Of a DNA stretch of 64,000 nucleotides, positions 17,774 to 26,097 are shown piece by piece (positions within the stretch are counted from its first letter, which is position 1; each line of letters begins with the position of its first letter). Source of the DNA: Aquificota bacterium (GTDB lineage: Bacteria; Aquificota; Aquificia; Aquificales; Aquificaceae); NCBI GenBank assembly GCA_013153495.1, contig JAADEH010000012.1:1-64000 (forward strand), in the 5' to 3' direction. The position numbers and the translations under genes are program-made. Under the pieces are notes generated by a model. It was not told the origin of the DNA, searched no databases, and was given only the letters and a program-made list of their open reading frames with translations.

Positions 17774-19786
17774 TTGGAGGAGATAAGAAGCGTGCAAAAG
17801 TATCTCAAAACCATCTTTCAGGACATAAGAAAAGAACTTGAGGAAAACGAGTTCATACGAGCGCTCGTAGGTTCTCAGGAAAACCTAACCAACCTCATGG
17901 AAGGTCAGGAAAAGCTAATAGCTGAGTATCTTGAGCATTGGCAGAGCGGAGCGGTTGACTTTTCCAAACGCTTTGAAGAGCTTTACAGTAAAACGGACGT
18001 TCCTTACGCAGTCATAGCCTGGAACATAGACCGCATAAAGAGCAAGATAATGGAAAAGCTCATCGACGAGCAATACTCCCAAGAGTTCCTCTTGAAGATG
18101 AAAGCCTACCTCGAGGACCTCGTTAACCAGATAGCCAAGATATACCTCAAGAAAGAGAGCAAAACCCTGAGAAACTTCAAAAAATCCCCCTTTTCCGAAA
18201 AGCTCCTATACGTAACCCACAGGGATTGGCTCACGAGGATTGCTGATGCCATAGAGAAAGACGACTTTTCTCAATTTCCCGTGATGTCCGCCAGCGAGTG
18301 TGAGTTCTCCCATGTGCTTGAATACCCCGAGTCCCTATTTGTGTGCATGGATGCCAACATGTGCACCTACGTTCACAACCTCCACGCTTTAATACACGAC
18401 ACCGCCAACACCTTCTATACCTTCTACACTAAGGGAGCTTACTATCAGGCTTACAGGGTCTTTAAGGACATGACCGAGCTGATAGCAAAACTGCTAAAAA
18501 CCATTTCCGAGCTATACTTCCTCGCCTATTCGGACCCGGAGTCAAACTTTTTCAAGCTGGTTCACCTGCTTTCCTCGAGGGGAGATTACAAATACGTATC
18601 CATGATAGACGTGGTAGGACTTAAGAACATAAACAGAACCTACGGGGACAAGGCTGGAGACCAGGTGGTCAGGGAAGTGGAAAAGCGACTTATGGAGACT
18701 TTCGGTAAGGACATAGAAAGAACCCTGATAATAAAGGGTTCCACTGCGGACTTTTTCATGCTCAACATGGACTTTTCCGAGGAGGAGATAAGAGAGCGTA
18801 TGCTGGAGGTTTCCAAAAACCTTCACTTTGAGGTGCAGATAAACGGAAAGAAGATACCCATATCGGTTACCGTATCTACGGTGGAGATAGAACCCTACAT
18901 GGAACTTGTGGAGGCTGACCTCAGAGACATACTCTACTTCCTGAAGGAGGAAGCCAAAAAGTCCGTAGAGCACACCAGCATTTCCATAGGAAAGGAGAGA
19001 CGGCAGGAGATACTCAACTGGATTAACGAGAAGTATAGAAATGTCGAGAAGGTAAAGAGCAGGATAGAGAGGGGAGAGATAGAGCTTATGTTTCACCCCA
19101 TAGTGGAAACTTTCAACACAAACCGGGTTGTAGGTGCGGAGGTCCTGGTTCGAATAAAGGACGGAGAGAAGCTCATACCCGCAGGGGTGTTCATAGACCT
19201 CATATACGAGCTAAACCTCGTTGAAGAGCTTGACAAGAAGGTTCTTGACAAACTGCTCGAATACTCCGACCTGCTGAGGGGTGTAATTAACTCCCTGTTT
19301 ATAAACGTTAGCTCAAGGTCTCTGATGTCGGACAGCTATCTGAAGAAGCTCTGCGACTTTATAAGGGAGATGAAAGACTTCAACATAACGGTGGAGCTTA
19401 CGGAACAGCAGTTGATAGAGAACTTCGAAGCGGTGGTAAAGATAGCGGAAAACAGCCACGTTGCGGTTGCGGTGGACGACTTCGGGACGGGATACTCTTC
19501 CCTCAAGGTCGTGGCTGACCTCGTCGAGAAAAACCTGCTCAAGTTCCTAAAGATTGACGGTTCCCTTATAAGGGACATTCTCAAGTCCCATGCCATATGG
19601 AAGGTCGTTGACATAATCTCCGTCCTGAGCAAGAGACTTGAAACCAAAACCGTAGCGGAGTTCATAGAAAATCCGGAGGAGCTTACGGTCGTTAGGTCTA
19701 TGGGTATAGATTACTGTCAGGGATACTACATAGCAAAACCTATGACCATTACGGAGTTGATAACTTGGGTAAAGTCCTTAGGATAG
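17774..19786 (+). CDS. c-di-GMP phosphodiesterase with CZB-like zinc sensor and degenerate GGDEF
   Basis: A 670-residue soluble protein starting at TTG, supported by GGAGG 8 bases upstream. Residues 1-140 are helical. Residues 145-245 fit a CZB zinc-binding domain: H149, C176, H204 and H208, with spacings near those of E. coli DgcZ. Residues 265-420 are a GGDEF fold whose motif reads GSTADFF, so it is degenerate. The C-terminal EAL domain keeps GAEVLVR, ELTEQQ, DDFGTGYSS, LKIDGS and CQGYYIAKP and is probably active. It would break down cyclic di-GMP in response to zinc or a related signal. It overlaps the DUF167 gene by 22 bases. Confidence 0.85.
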   Translation: MEEIRSVQKYLKTIFQDIRKELEENEFIRALVGSQENLTNLMEGQEKLIAEYLEHWQSGAVDFSKRFEELYSKTDVPYAVIAWNIDRIKSKIMEKLIDEQYSQEFLLKMKAYLEDLVNQIAKIYLKKESKTLRNFKKSPFSEKLLYVTHRDWLTRIADAIEKDDFSQFPVMSASECEFSHVLEYPESLFVCMDANMCTYVHNLHALIHDTANTFYTFYTKGAYYQAYRVFKDMTELIAKLLKTISELYFLAYSDPESNFFKLVHLLSSRGDYKYVSMIDVVGLKNINRTYGDKAGDQVVREVEKRLMETFGKDIERTLIIKGSTADFFMLNMDFSEEEIRERMLEVSKNLHFEVQINGKKIPISVTVSTVEIEPYMELVEADLRDILYFLKEEAKKSVEHTSISIGKERRQEILNWINEKYRNVEKVKSRIERGEIELMFHPIVETFNTNRVVGAEVLVRIKDGEKLIPAGVFIDLIYELNLVEELDKKVLDKLLEYSDLLRGVINSLFINVSSRSLMSDSYLKKLCDFIREMKDFNITVELTEQQLIENFEAVVKIAENSHVAVAVDDFGTGYSSLKVVADLVEKNLLKFLKIDGSLIRDILKSHAIWKVVDIISVLSKRLETKTVAEFIENPEELTVVRSMGIDYCQGYYIAKPMTITELITWVKSLG

Positions 19787-19998
19787 AGGTCAGGGTAAAA
19801 CCGAGGTCAAAGAGGGAGGAGATAAGGGAGGTTGAGAAGGGAAAGCTCGAGGTGCGTGTAAAGGAACCACCGGAGGGAGGTAAGGCAAACAGAAGGGTGA
19901 TAGAGCTTGTGGCTTCCTACCTAAAAATTCCCAAATCCAGACTCAGGATAGTGAGGGGACACACATCCAAGGAAAAGGTTCTGGAAGCGGAGCTGTGA
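19765..19998 (+). CDS. DUF167/YggU family protein
   Basis: A 77-residue protein with the family pattern VRVKPRSKREEI, PPEGGKANRRVIELVASYL and a C-terminal RIVRGHTSKEK. Structures of relatives show a small alpha/beta fold; the function is unknown. It starts at a TTG inside the end of the EAL gene and its stop overlaps the pyrB start by 4 bases, so the three genes are translationally linked. Confidence 0.88.
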   Translation: MGKVLRIEVRVKPRSKREEIREVEKGKLEVRVKEPPEGGKANRRVIELVASYLKIPKSRLRIVRGHTSKEKVLEAEL

Positions 19999-20900
19999 GT
20001 AAAATATCTCTTTTAGAGATGAAAAGCCTCATATCCACCAGAGACCTGAGCAGGGAAGATGTAGAGAGAATACTCAACTACGCACAACAGATAAAGGGAG
20101 GAGATGTTCCCCAGCTTGAAGGTGATGTGGCTCTCCTCTTTATGGAACCTTCCACCAGAACGAGGATTTCCTTCGAAAAAGCCTGCAGGAAGCTGGGTCT
20201 CGAGACATACACGGTGGTGGGGGAGAGTAGCTCCATGGTCAAGGGAGAGAGCTTTTTCGATACTTTAAAGACCTTCGAGGCTTTGGGTTTTTCCTCGGTG
20301 GTTTTCAGGGTTCCCTTCGTCCTGTTCCCCTACGAAGACTTGGTGAAGAACCTCTCCCTGTCCCTCGTAAATGCGGGGGACGGAACACACCAGCACCCTA
20401 CCCAGGGACTTATAGACCTCTTCACTCTTCTGGAGGAGTTCGGAAGCTTGGAAGGTCTTCGTGTCCTCTACGTGGGAGACATAACCCACAGCAGGGTTTT
20501 CAGGTCCGGGGTTCATCTTCTCAATGCCTTCGGAGTGAAGGTGTCCGTCTGCGGACCGAGGACGCTCATTCCACGGGAGGTTAAGAGCCTCGGTGTTGAG
20601 GAGGTCTTTGACGACATCGACGAAGCCTTAGAAAATTCCGATGCGGTCATCTGGCTCAGACTTCAGAAGGAAAGACAGAAGGAGAACTTTATCCCTTCCG
20701 AGAGGAGCTATTTTAGGCAGTTCGGGTTGACGGTGGAAAGATACGAAAAGCTCAGGGGAAAGTTCCTTCATCCCGGTCCGGTAAATCGGGAGATTGACAT
20801 AGACGGGAGGCTGATGTATTCGGAAAAGTCTCTCATTCAAAAACAGGTTGAGAACGGACTCTACGTGCGAATGGCAGTTATGAGGTGGTGTTTGGAGTGA
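19995..20900 (+). CDS. pyrB: Aspartate carbamoyltransferase catalytic chain
   Basis: A 301-residue enzyme joining carbamoyl phosphate and aspartate in pyrimidine synthesis. The carbamoyl-phosphate loop STRTR is at 53-57 and the GDGTHQHPTQ motif near 130; HPGPVNR is close to the C-terminus. In Aquifex aeolicus this chain associates with dihydroorotase; no pyrC or pyrI is adjacent here. It starts at a GTG overlapping the DUF167 stop. Its end overlaps ispF. The carA gene for the preceding pathway step lies 4 kb downstream on the other strand. Confidence 0.95.
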   Translation: MSKISLLEMKSLISTRDLSREDVERILNYAQQIKGGDVPQLEGDVALLFMEPSTRTRISFEKACRKLGLETYTVVGESSSMVKGESFFDTLKTFEALGFSSVVFRVPFVLFPYEDLVKNLSLSLVNAGDGTHQHPTQGLIDLFTLLEEFGSLEGLRVLYVGDITHSRVFRSGVHLLNAFGVKVSVCGPRTLIPREVKSLGVEEVFDDIDEALENSDAVIWLRLQKERQKENFIPSERSYFRQFGLTVERYEKLRGKFLHPGPVNREIDIDGRLMYSEKSLIQKQVENGLYVRMAVMRWCLE

Positions 20901-21370
20901 GGGTGGGTCTGGGTTTTGACTCCCACGAGTTCGAAGAAGGAAAACCTCTCCTTTTGGGAGGTGTGGAGATAGACTTTCCCTACGGTCTCAGGGGACACTC
21001 GGACGGTGATGCTCTCCTTCATGCCATAACCGATGCCCTTCTGGGTGCCCTCGGTGAGCCGGACATAGGGGAGCTTTTTAAGGATACGGAAGAGAAATGG
21101 AGAGGTGCGTCCTCGGAAATCTTTTTGAAGGAAGCCCTCAGAAGGGTGAAAGAGAAGGGATACAGGATTATAAATCTCGACTGCGTTCTGATAGCGGACA
21201 AGCCGAAGATAGCTCCTTACAAGGGGAGAATAAAGGAAAACCTATCCGAGCTTCTGGGTATTCCAAGAGAGTGTATATCCGTAAAGGGGAAGAGGAGGGA
21301 AGGTTTTTGCTCCGAAGAGGGTGTAGCTTGCATGTGCGTGGTTCTTTTGAGGAAAGAAGATGAGGATTAA
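20897..21370 (+). CDS. ispF: 2-C-methyl-D-erythritol 2,4-cyclodiphosphate synthase
   Basis: A 157-residue enzyme of the MEP isoprenoid pathway. The start chosen is the GTG at 20897, because MRVGLGFDSH then aligns with the usual N-terminus; upstream GTGs at 20885 and 20888 are possible. The metal ligands are seen in GFDSH and in RGHSDGDALLHAITDALLGA. The C-terminal loop that normally reads KATTTEKLGF is replaced by KGKRREGFCSEEG, an odd feature. It is packed between pyrB and the patatin gene with overlaps on both sides. The dxs gene of the same pathway lies at 51515. Confidence 0.92.
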   Translation: MRVGLGFDSHEFEEGKPLLLGGVEIDFPYGLRGHSDGDALLHAITDALLGALGEPDIGELFKDTEEKWRGASSEIFLKEALRRVKEKGYRIINLDCVLIADKPKIAPYKGRIKENLSELLGIPRECISVKGKRREGFCSEEGVACMCVVLLRKEDED

Positions 21371-22106
21371 TCTCGTCCTTTCGGGAGGTGCCGCGAGGGG
21401 GATAGCCCACATAGGGGTCCTGAAAGCCCTCGAGGAGATGGGATTTAAGGTAAAAGCCCTGAGCGGGTCCAGCGCGGGAGCCATAGTTTCCGTTTTCTAC
21501 TCCTACGGATACAGCCCCGAGGAGATGATGGGTCTTATTCAGGAAACGAAGTGGTTTTCTCTCTTCCGTCCCAAAATACCGCGAAGCGGTCTTTTCTCAC
21601 TGAAAAAATCCGAAGACTACCTGAGAAAGCTTATAAAGACCGATAGGATAGAGGATTTGTCCAAAAGGGTGTTTATATGCACCACCGACTTGCTTTCCGC
21701 AAGACCTCTCTACTTCAGCAAGGGAGACCTCGTCCCAATACTTTTAGGAAGCTGTGCCCTGCCGGGTATATTTGAGCCTGTAAGATACGGGGAATACCTT
21801 TTCGTAGATGGAGGTGTTATGAACAACCTACCGGTGGAACCTTTCGAGAGGTATAAAACGCTAAAGGTGGGTGTGGACGTCAATCCCATAGAGAGGGTGG
21901 AGGAGGTGAGCAACGTGGTAAGCATACTCATAAGGAGCTTCTTCTTAGCGGTTAGGTCTAACGTGGACAAGCGGAAGGAACTCTGCGACGTGGTCATAAC
22001 CCCAGACATAGTTGAGTTTTCCCCCCTCGACGTGAGAAAGGCTCGGGAATTATACCGTTTAGGTTATGAAAAGACCCTTCGGGTGATGGAGAGATTTTTG
22101 GATTGA
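21360..22106 (+). CDS. Patatin-like phospholipase (RssA-type)
   Basis: A 248-residue lipid acyl hydrolase. The oxyanion glycine-rich loop GGAARG is at 9-14, the nucleophile serine in GSSAG at 36-40, and the catalytic aspartate in DGG at 150-152. The length and compact form match bacterial RssA/YlbK-like proteins, which are probably membrane-lipid hydrolases. Its start overlaps the end of ispF by 11 bases and it ends the operon; a gap of 61 bases follows. Confidence 0.9.
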   Translation: MRINLVLSGGAARGIAHIGVLKALEEMGFKVKALSGSSAGAIVSVFYSYGYSPEEMMGLIQETKWFSLFRPKIPRSGLFSLKKSEDYLRKLIKTDRIEDLSKRVFICTTDLLSARPLYFSKGDLVPILLGSCALPGIFEPVRYGEYLFVDGGVMNNLPVEPFERYKTLKVGVDVNPIERVEEVSNVVSILIRSFFLAVRSNVDKRKELCDVVITPDIVEFSPLDVRKARELYRLGYEKTLRVMERFLD

Positions 22107-22167
22107 CCGTCCCGTAGCTTTAAATTTTTCCCTTTTATGCTTATACTATCCTCTTAAGGAGTTTGGC

Positions 22168-24018
22168 ATGAGAGAGATACTGGTAACGGACGTTTCTTTG
22201 AGGGACGGTATTCAGAGTCTTCTCGCTACCCGGGTAAGGACGGAGGACATGCTCGAAACCCTCGAGGTGCTCGACAAGTGCGGGTTCTGGTCCCTCGAGG
22301 TCTGGGGTGGAGCAACCTTCGATGTGTGCCTCAGGTTCCTGAAGGAAGACCCCTGGGAAAGACTCCGCAAGTTTAAAGAGATAGCCAAAAACACCAAGTT
22401 GGAGATGCTCCTCAGAGGTCAGAATGTAGTCGGATACAGGCACTATGCGGACGATGTGGTGGAGGAGTTCGTAAAGAGAGCATACGACAACGGTATAGAG
22501 GTCTTCAGGATATTCGATGCCCTGAACGACACCCGAAACATGCGCAAATCCATAGAGGTAGCCAAAAAGGTTGGAGCTATAGTCAAAGGTGTTCTTTCCT
22601 ATACCATAAGCCCAGTGCACACCGTCGAATACTACGTAAAAATTGCGGGACAGCTCGTTGACATGGGAATAGACATAATATCCATAAAGGACCAGGCAGG
22701 ACTGCTTTCTCCGAAGGTAGCCTACGACCTCGTGTCTGCCCTAAAGAGCGAGTATCCTGACTATCCCGTTCACCTGCACACCCAAACCACAGCGGACCTT
22801 GCTGAGATGGCACAGCTAAAAGGTATAGAAGCCGGAGCGGACATGATAGACACCGCCTTTTACTCTCTCTCCTGCCAGACCTCTCACCCGCCCGGTGAGA
22901 CCATGATATACGTTCTGAGGGAATTCGGATACAAAGTGAACATAGATGAGAGCCTATACAAAAAGGCTGGGGACATGTTCAGGGAGATAAGGAACAAGTA
23001 TAAGAAGTTCGACGTCCTTCCGCCCTATCCCGATGTGGGTGTTCTCATACACCAGATACCGGGAGGTATGATAACCAACTTCATAAACCAGCTCCGGGAG
23101 CAGAACTTGGAAGACAAGCTCGAGGAGGTTCTGGAGGAAGTTACCCGTGTCAGGGAAGACCTCGGCTACCCGCCTCTCGTTACCCCCACAAGTCAGATAG
23201 TGGGAACCCAAGCCTTTATGAACGTCCTGCACGGGGAAAGGTATAAGGTGGTTACTAAGGAAACAAAGGACTACGTAAAAGGTCTATACGGAAGACCACC
23301 GGCACCAATAAAGGAGGAGGTTTTGAGAAAAATCCTCGGGGACGAAGAACCCATATACGACAAGAGACCTGCGGACCTTCTCGAACCAGAGCTTGAAAAG
23401 GCAAGAGAAGAAGCCATAGAGGCAGGTGCAAAGAGCGAAGAGGACATTCTCTCCTACGTCCTTTTCCCCGTGGTTGCCAAGGAATTTTTCGAGTGGAGAG
23501 AGAAGGTGGAAAAAGGAGAGGTCCCGCCCGTTCCTATGGAGGACATGGAAGGAGAGGCTTGCCTCGAAAAAGCTCCCGTTGAGTTCAACATAACCGTTCA
23601 CGGAGAGCAGTATCACGTCCAGATAGCGGGAAGGGGAGAAGAAACCGCAGGTGGTAGAACCTTCTTCATAAGGCTCGACGGAAGACTCGAAGAGGTAGTT
23701 CTTCAGCCCATAAGGGAAGTGGAGGTAGGTGGAGGAGGATACGAACTTTCCGAAGGAGCACCCGTAACCCCCAAGAGACCCAAACCGAGAAATGTAGGTG
23801 ATGTAACCTCTCCAATATCCGGTAAGGTGGTAAACATAAAAGTCAGTGTGGGACAGGAAGTGAAGGAAGGGGACGTTCTCCTCGTGGTGGAAGCTATGAA
23901 GATGGAGAACGAAATACACAGCCCCGTTGACGGAGTTGTGGAAGAGATACTCGTTCAGGTTGGAGAGAGCGTAAACCCCGACGAGGTCCTGATAAGGATA
24001 AAACCCAAAAAGAAATGA
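22168..24018 (+). CDS. Biotin-dependent 2-oxoacid carboxylase, carboxyltransferase/biotin subunit (PycB or CfiA)
   Basis: A 616-residue protein. The N-terminal HMGL-like TIM barrel has TDVSLRDGIQSLLATR and the metal-binding HLHTQTTADLAE. A PYC/OadA conserved domain follows, then a C-terminal biotinyl domain with EAMKMEN where K578 carries biotin. Such subunits carboxylate pyruvate to oxaloacetate or, in Hydrogenobacter (CfiA), 2-oxoglutarate to oxalosuccinate for the reductive TCA cycle. The sequence alone does not decide between them. The biotin carboxylase partner is not adjacent. TATACT at 22142 and AAGGAG at 22155 precede the ATG. It overlaps hisG by 4 bases. Confidence 0.88.
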   Translation: MREILVTDVSLRDGIQSLLATRVRTEDMLETLEVLDKCGFWSLEVWGGATFDVCLRFLKEDPWERLRKFKEIAKNTKLEMLLRGQNVVGYRHYADDVVEEFVKRAYDNGIEVFRIFDALNDTRNMRKSIEVAKKVGAIVKGVLSYTISPVHTVEYYVKIAGQLVDMGIDIISIKDQAGLLSPKVAYDLVSALKSEYPDYPVHLHTQTTADLAEMAQLKGIEAGADMIDTAFYSLSCQTSHPPGETMIYVLREFGYKVNIDESLYKKAGDMFREIRNKYKKFDVLPPYPDVGVLIHQIPGGMITNFINQLREQNLEDKLEEVLEEVTRVREDLGYPPLVTPTSQIVGTQAFMNVLHGERYKVVTKETKDYVKGLYGRPPAPIKEEVLRKILGDEEPIYDKRPADLLEPELEKAREEAIEAGAKSEEDILSYVLFPVVAKEFFEWREKVEKGEVPPVPMEDMEGEACLEKAPVEFNITVHGEQYHVQIAGRGEETAGGRTFFIRLDGRLEEVVLQPIREVEVGGGGYELSEGAPVTPKRPKPRNVGDVTSPISGKVVNIKVSVGQEVKEGDVLLVVEAMKMENEIHSPVDGVVEEILVQVGESVNPDEVLIRIKPKKK

Positions 24019-24620
24019 TAAGGCTCGCCGTTCCCAAAGGAAGGCTCTTTGAGGAGAGCGTTGAGGTTCTGTATTCGAAGGGACTGATACCCCAAAAGCT
24101 CAAGGAGGGTAGGAAGCTCACCGTAGAGGTGGGAAACCTGACCATACTCCTCGTCAAACCCTTCGATGTTCCCGTGTATGTGGAGAATGGAGTTGCGGAC
24201 CTCGGAATATGCGGATACGACGTGTATCTGGAAAAAAGCCCCGACGTTTACAGAGTTTTAGACCTCGGCATAGGTGCCTGCAGAATATCGGTAGCGGGGA
24301 GACCCGAGAGTGAAGAGAAATACTGGAACAGCTCCTATCTGAAGGTTGCAACGAAATACGAAAGAATAGCCAAAGAGTTCTTTACCAGGAAGGGAGTAAA
24401 GGCAGAAATTGTGCCTCTGAGCGGTTCCGTGGAGCTTGCACCCCTGATAGGACTTTCCGATTACATACTCGACCTCGTCCAGACGGGCAGAACCCTTAAG
24501 GAAAACGGACTTATAGAGATAGAGGAGGTGGGTAAGTCCACCGCATGGCTCATATGCAACCGAGCGAGCTTCAGAAACAAAGGAAGTGAAATAAGGGAGT
24601 TTATAGAGAGCCTCTCTTAG
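24015..24620 (+). CDS. hisG: ATP phosphoribosyltransferase, short form
   Basis: A 201-residue enzyme for the first step of histidine synthesis. The N-terminus reads LAVPKGRLFEESVEVL, with NGVADLGICGYD in the middle and the PRPP-binding region DLVQTGRTLKENGL near 160. It lacks the C-terminal regulatory domain of the long form, so it should need a HisZ partner, which is not in this window. It overlaps the carboxylase gene by 4 bases at its start and carA by 20 bases at its end, tail to tail. Confidence 0.95.
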   Translation: MIRLAVPKGRLFEESVEVLYSKGLIPQKLKEGRKLTVEVGNLTILLVKPFDVPVYVENGVADLGICGYDVYLEKSPDVYRVLDLGIGACRISVAGRPESEEKYWNSSYLKVATKYERIAKEFFTRKGVKAEIVPLSGSVELAPLIGLSDYILDLVQTGRTLKENGLIEIEEVGKSTAWLICNRASFRNKGSEIREFIESLS

Positions 24621-25725
24621 CCACCTCTACGAACTCTTTGAACAGGTAATAAGAGTCGTGGGGTCCCGGTGAATTTTCGGGGTGATACTGGATAGCCATA
24701 ACGGGAAGTTCCCTGTGTCTTATACCCTCAACGGTGTCGTCCAGCAGGTTTACGTGGGTTATTTCCACTTCCGGAGGCAAGGAGTCGGGGTCTATAGCAA
24801 AGTTGTGGTTCTGAGCGGTTATCTCTACCTTTCCCGTTCTCAGGTCCTTTACGGGGTGATTACCGCCGTGATGACCGAACTTGAGTTTGTATGTCTTCCC
24901 ACCGAGAGCGAGACCTATTATCTGACACCCCAAGCATATCCCGAATATGGGCTTTTTTCCCAAAAACTCCCGAACGAGCCTTATACCTGCTACCACCCTC
25001 TCCGGGTCTCCGGGTCCGTTGGATAGAAAGATTGCGTCCGGGTTCATCTCCTTTATAAGCTCCTTAGCTTCATTGGGAGGGATAACCACCACCCGTGCAC
25101 CTTCCGAGGTAAAGCGCCTGAGTATGTTGAACTTTATCCCGAAATCCACAACCGCCACGAGGGGTCTGTCGTTTTCCAAGAGGGGATAGCCTCTACCTAA
25201 CTTCCAATCTCCCCTGTTCCAGAAGTAAACCTCTCGGGTTGCCACCTCGCTCACGAGGTCAAGGTCAGATATGTCGGGAACTCTGCGAGCCTTTTCCACA
25301 GCCTCTTTTGGGTTCAAAGTCTCGGTCGATATTATCCCCCTCACCACACCCTTTTCTCTTATCCTCTTTACGAGCGCCCTCGTATCTATTCCCTCTATAC
25401 CCACCACTCCGTTCTCTTTCAGGTATTGGTGAAGGCTCTTGCTCGCCCGCCAGTTGGAGTATCTCGAAAAGGCTTCCTTCACCACAAAACCGTTTACCTG
25501 AACCTTTTTGGACTCCAAATCCTCATCGTTTATCCCGTAGTTTCCCATCTGGGTGTAGGTCATTACAACTATCTGCCCCCTGTAGGAGGGGTCCGTGAGT
25601 ATCTCCTGGTATCCTGTCATGGAAGTGTTAAATATTAGCTCTCCCTGGGTTTCCCCCTCCGCACCGAAGGAGTATCCCAAGAAGTAAGTTCCGTCCTCGA
25701 GCGCAAGTATAGCTCTCTTTCCCAT
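24601..25725 (-). CDS. carA: Carbamoyl-phosphate synthase small subunit (glutaminase)
   Basis: A 374-residue protein that supplies ammonia from glutamine to CarB for pyrimidine and arginine synthesis. The N-terminal CPSase small-chain domain has FNTSMTGYQEILTDPSY. The C-terminal class I glutaminase has the nucleophile cysteine in FGICLGCQIIGLALGG and the histidine in QYHPENSPGP. The ATG at 25725 is used rather than the TTG just before it. A hypothetical gene lies 18 bases upstream in the same direction. Confidence 0.96.
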   Translation of the reverse strand: MGKRAILALEDGTYFLGYSFGAEGETQGELIFNTSMTGYQEILTDPSYRGQIVVMTYTQMGNYGINDEDLESKKVQVNGFVVKEAFSRYSNWRASKSLHQYLKENGVVGIEGIDTRALVKRIREKGVVRGIISTETLNPKEAVEKARRVPDISDLDLVSEVATREVYFWNRGDWKLGRGYPLLENDRPLVAVVDFGIKFNILRRFTSEGARVVVIPPNEAKELIKEMNPDAIFLSNGPGDPERVVAGIRLVREFLGKKPIFGICLGCQIIGLALGGKTYKLKFGHHGGNHPVKDLRTGKVEITAQNHNFAIDPDSLPPEVEITHVNLLDDTVEGIRHRELPVMAIQYHPENSPGPHDSYYLFKEFVEVAKRGSL

Positions 25726-25743
25726 CAAAGGTAATATCTTAAC

Positions 25744-26070
25744 TCACAGCTCTATGCTTTCGATGTTGTAAACCTCGAAGACTTCCCGATGCCTCAGCAG
25801 ACCGAGAGCTTCCCGATAGATAATCAAATACTTCCTCTGCTCGATAGCCTTCTCTCTAAGGTAAAAGAACCTCTTCCTCAACCTCACCATCAACCGCATC
25901 GAAAAGAGGGAGGGCTTAGCTTCCCTTTCTATACGAACCTTCAGGTATGCAACCGCCCTGCTTATCCTCTCCATCTCCCTCATGCATAGCTCTATCTTTG
26001 CACCGTATCCGCCCCCTACGCTCGCTATCTCCTTGATAAACTCCTCGTCAAGTTCGGATTTATCCAGCAT
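25744..26070 (-). CDS. Hypothetical helical protein upstream of carA
   Basis: A 108-residue, very basic and helical protein (pattern FYLREKAIEQRKYLIIYREALGLL). I do not recognise a family. It ends 18 bases before carA and is divergent from rsgA with only 27 bases between starts. The ATG at 26070 is chosen; a TTG at 26079 is possible. Neither has a ribosome binding site. Confidence 0.6.
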   Translation of the reverse strand: MLDKSELDEEFIKEIASVGGGYGAKIELCMREMERISRAVAYLKVRIEREAKPSLFSMRLMVRLRKRFFYLREKAIEQRKYLIIYREALGLLRHREVFEVYNIESIEL

Positions 26071-26097
26071 CTTTATCAAATATAGAATAGTTATGAA

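Noticed and set aside
23284-23919. 211-residue minus-strand frame in the carboxylase gene
   Set aside because: Antisense to the conserved biotinyl region; histidine/tyrosine-rich composition is an artefact of the opposite strand.
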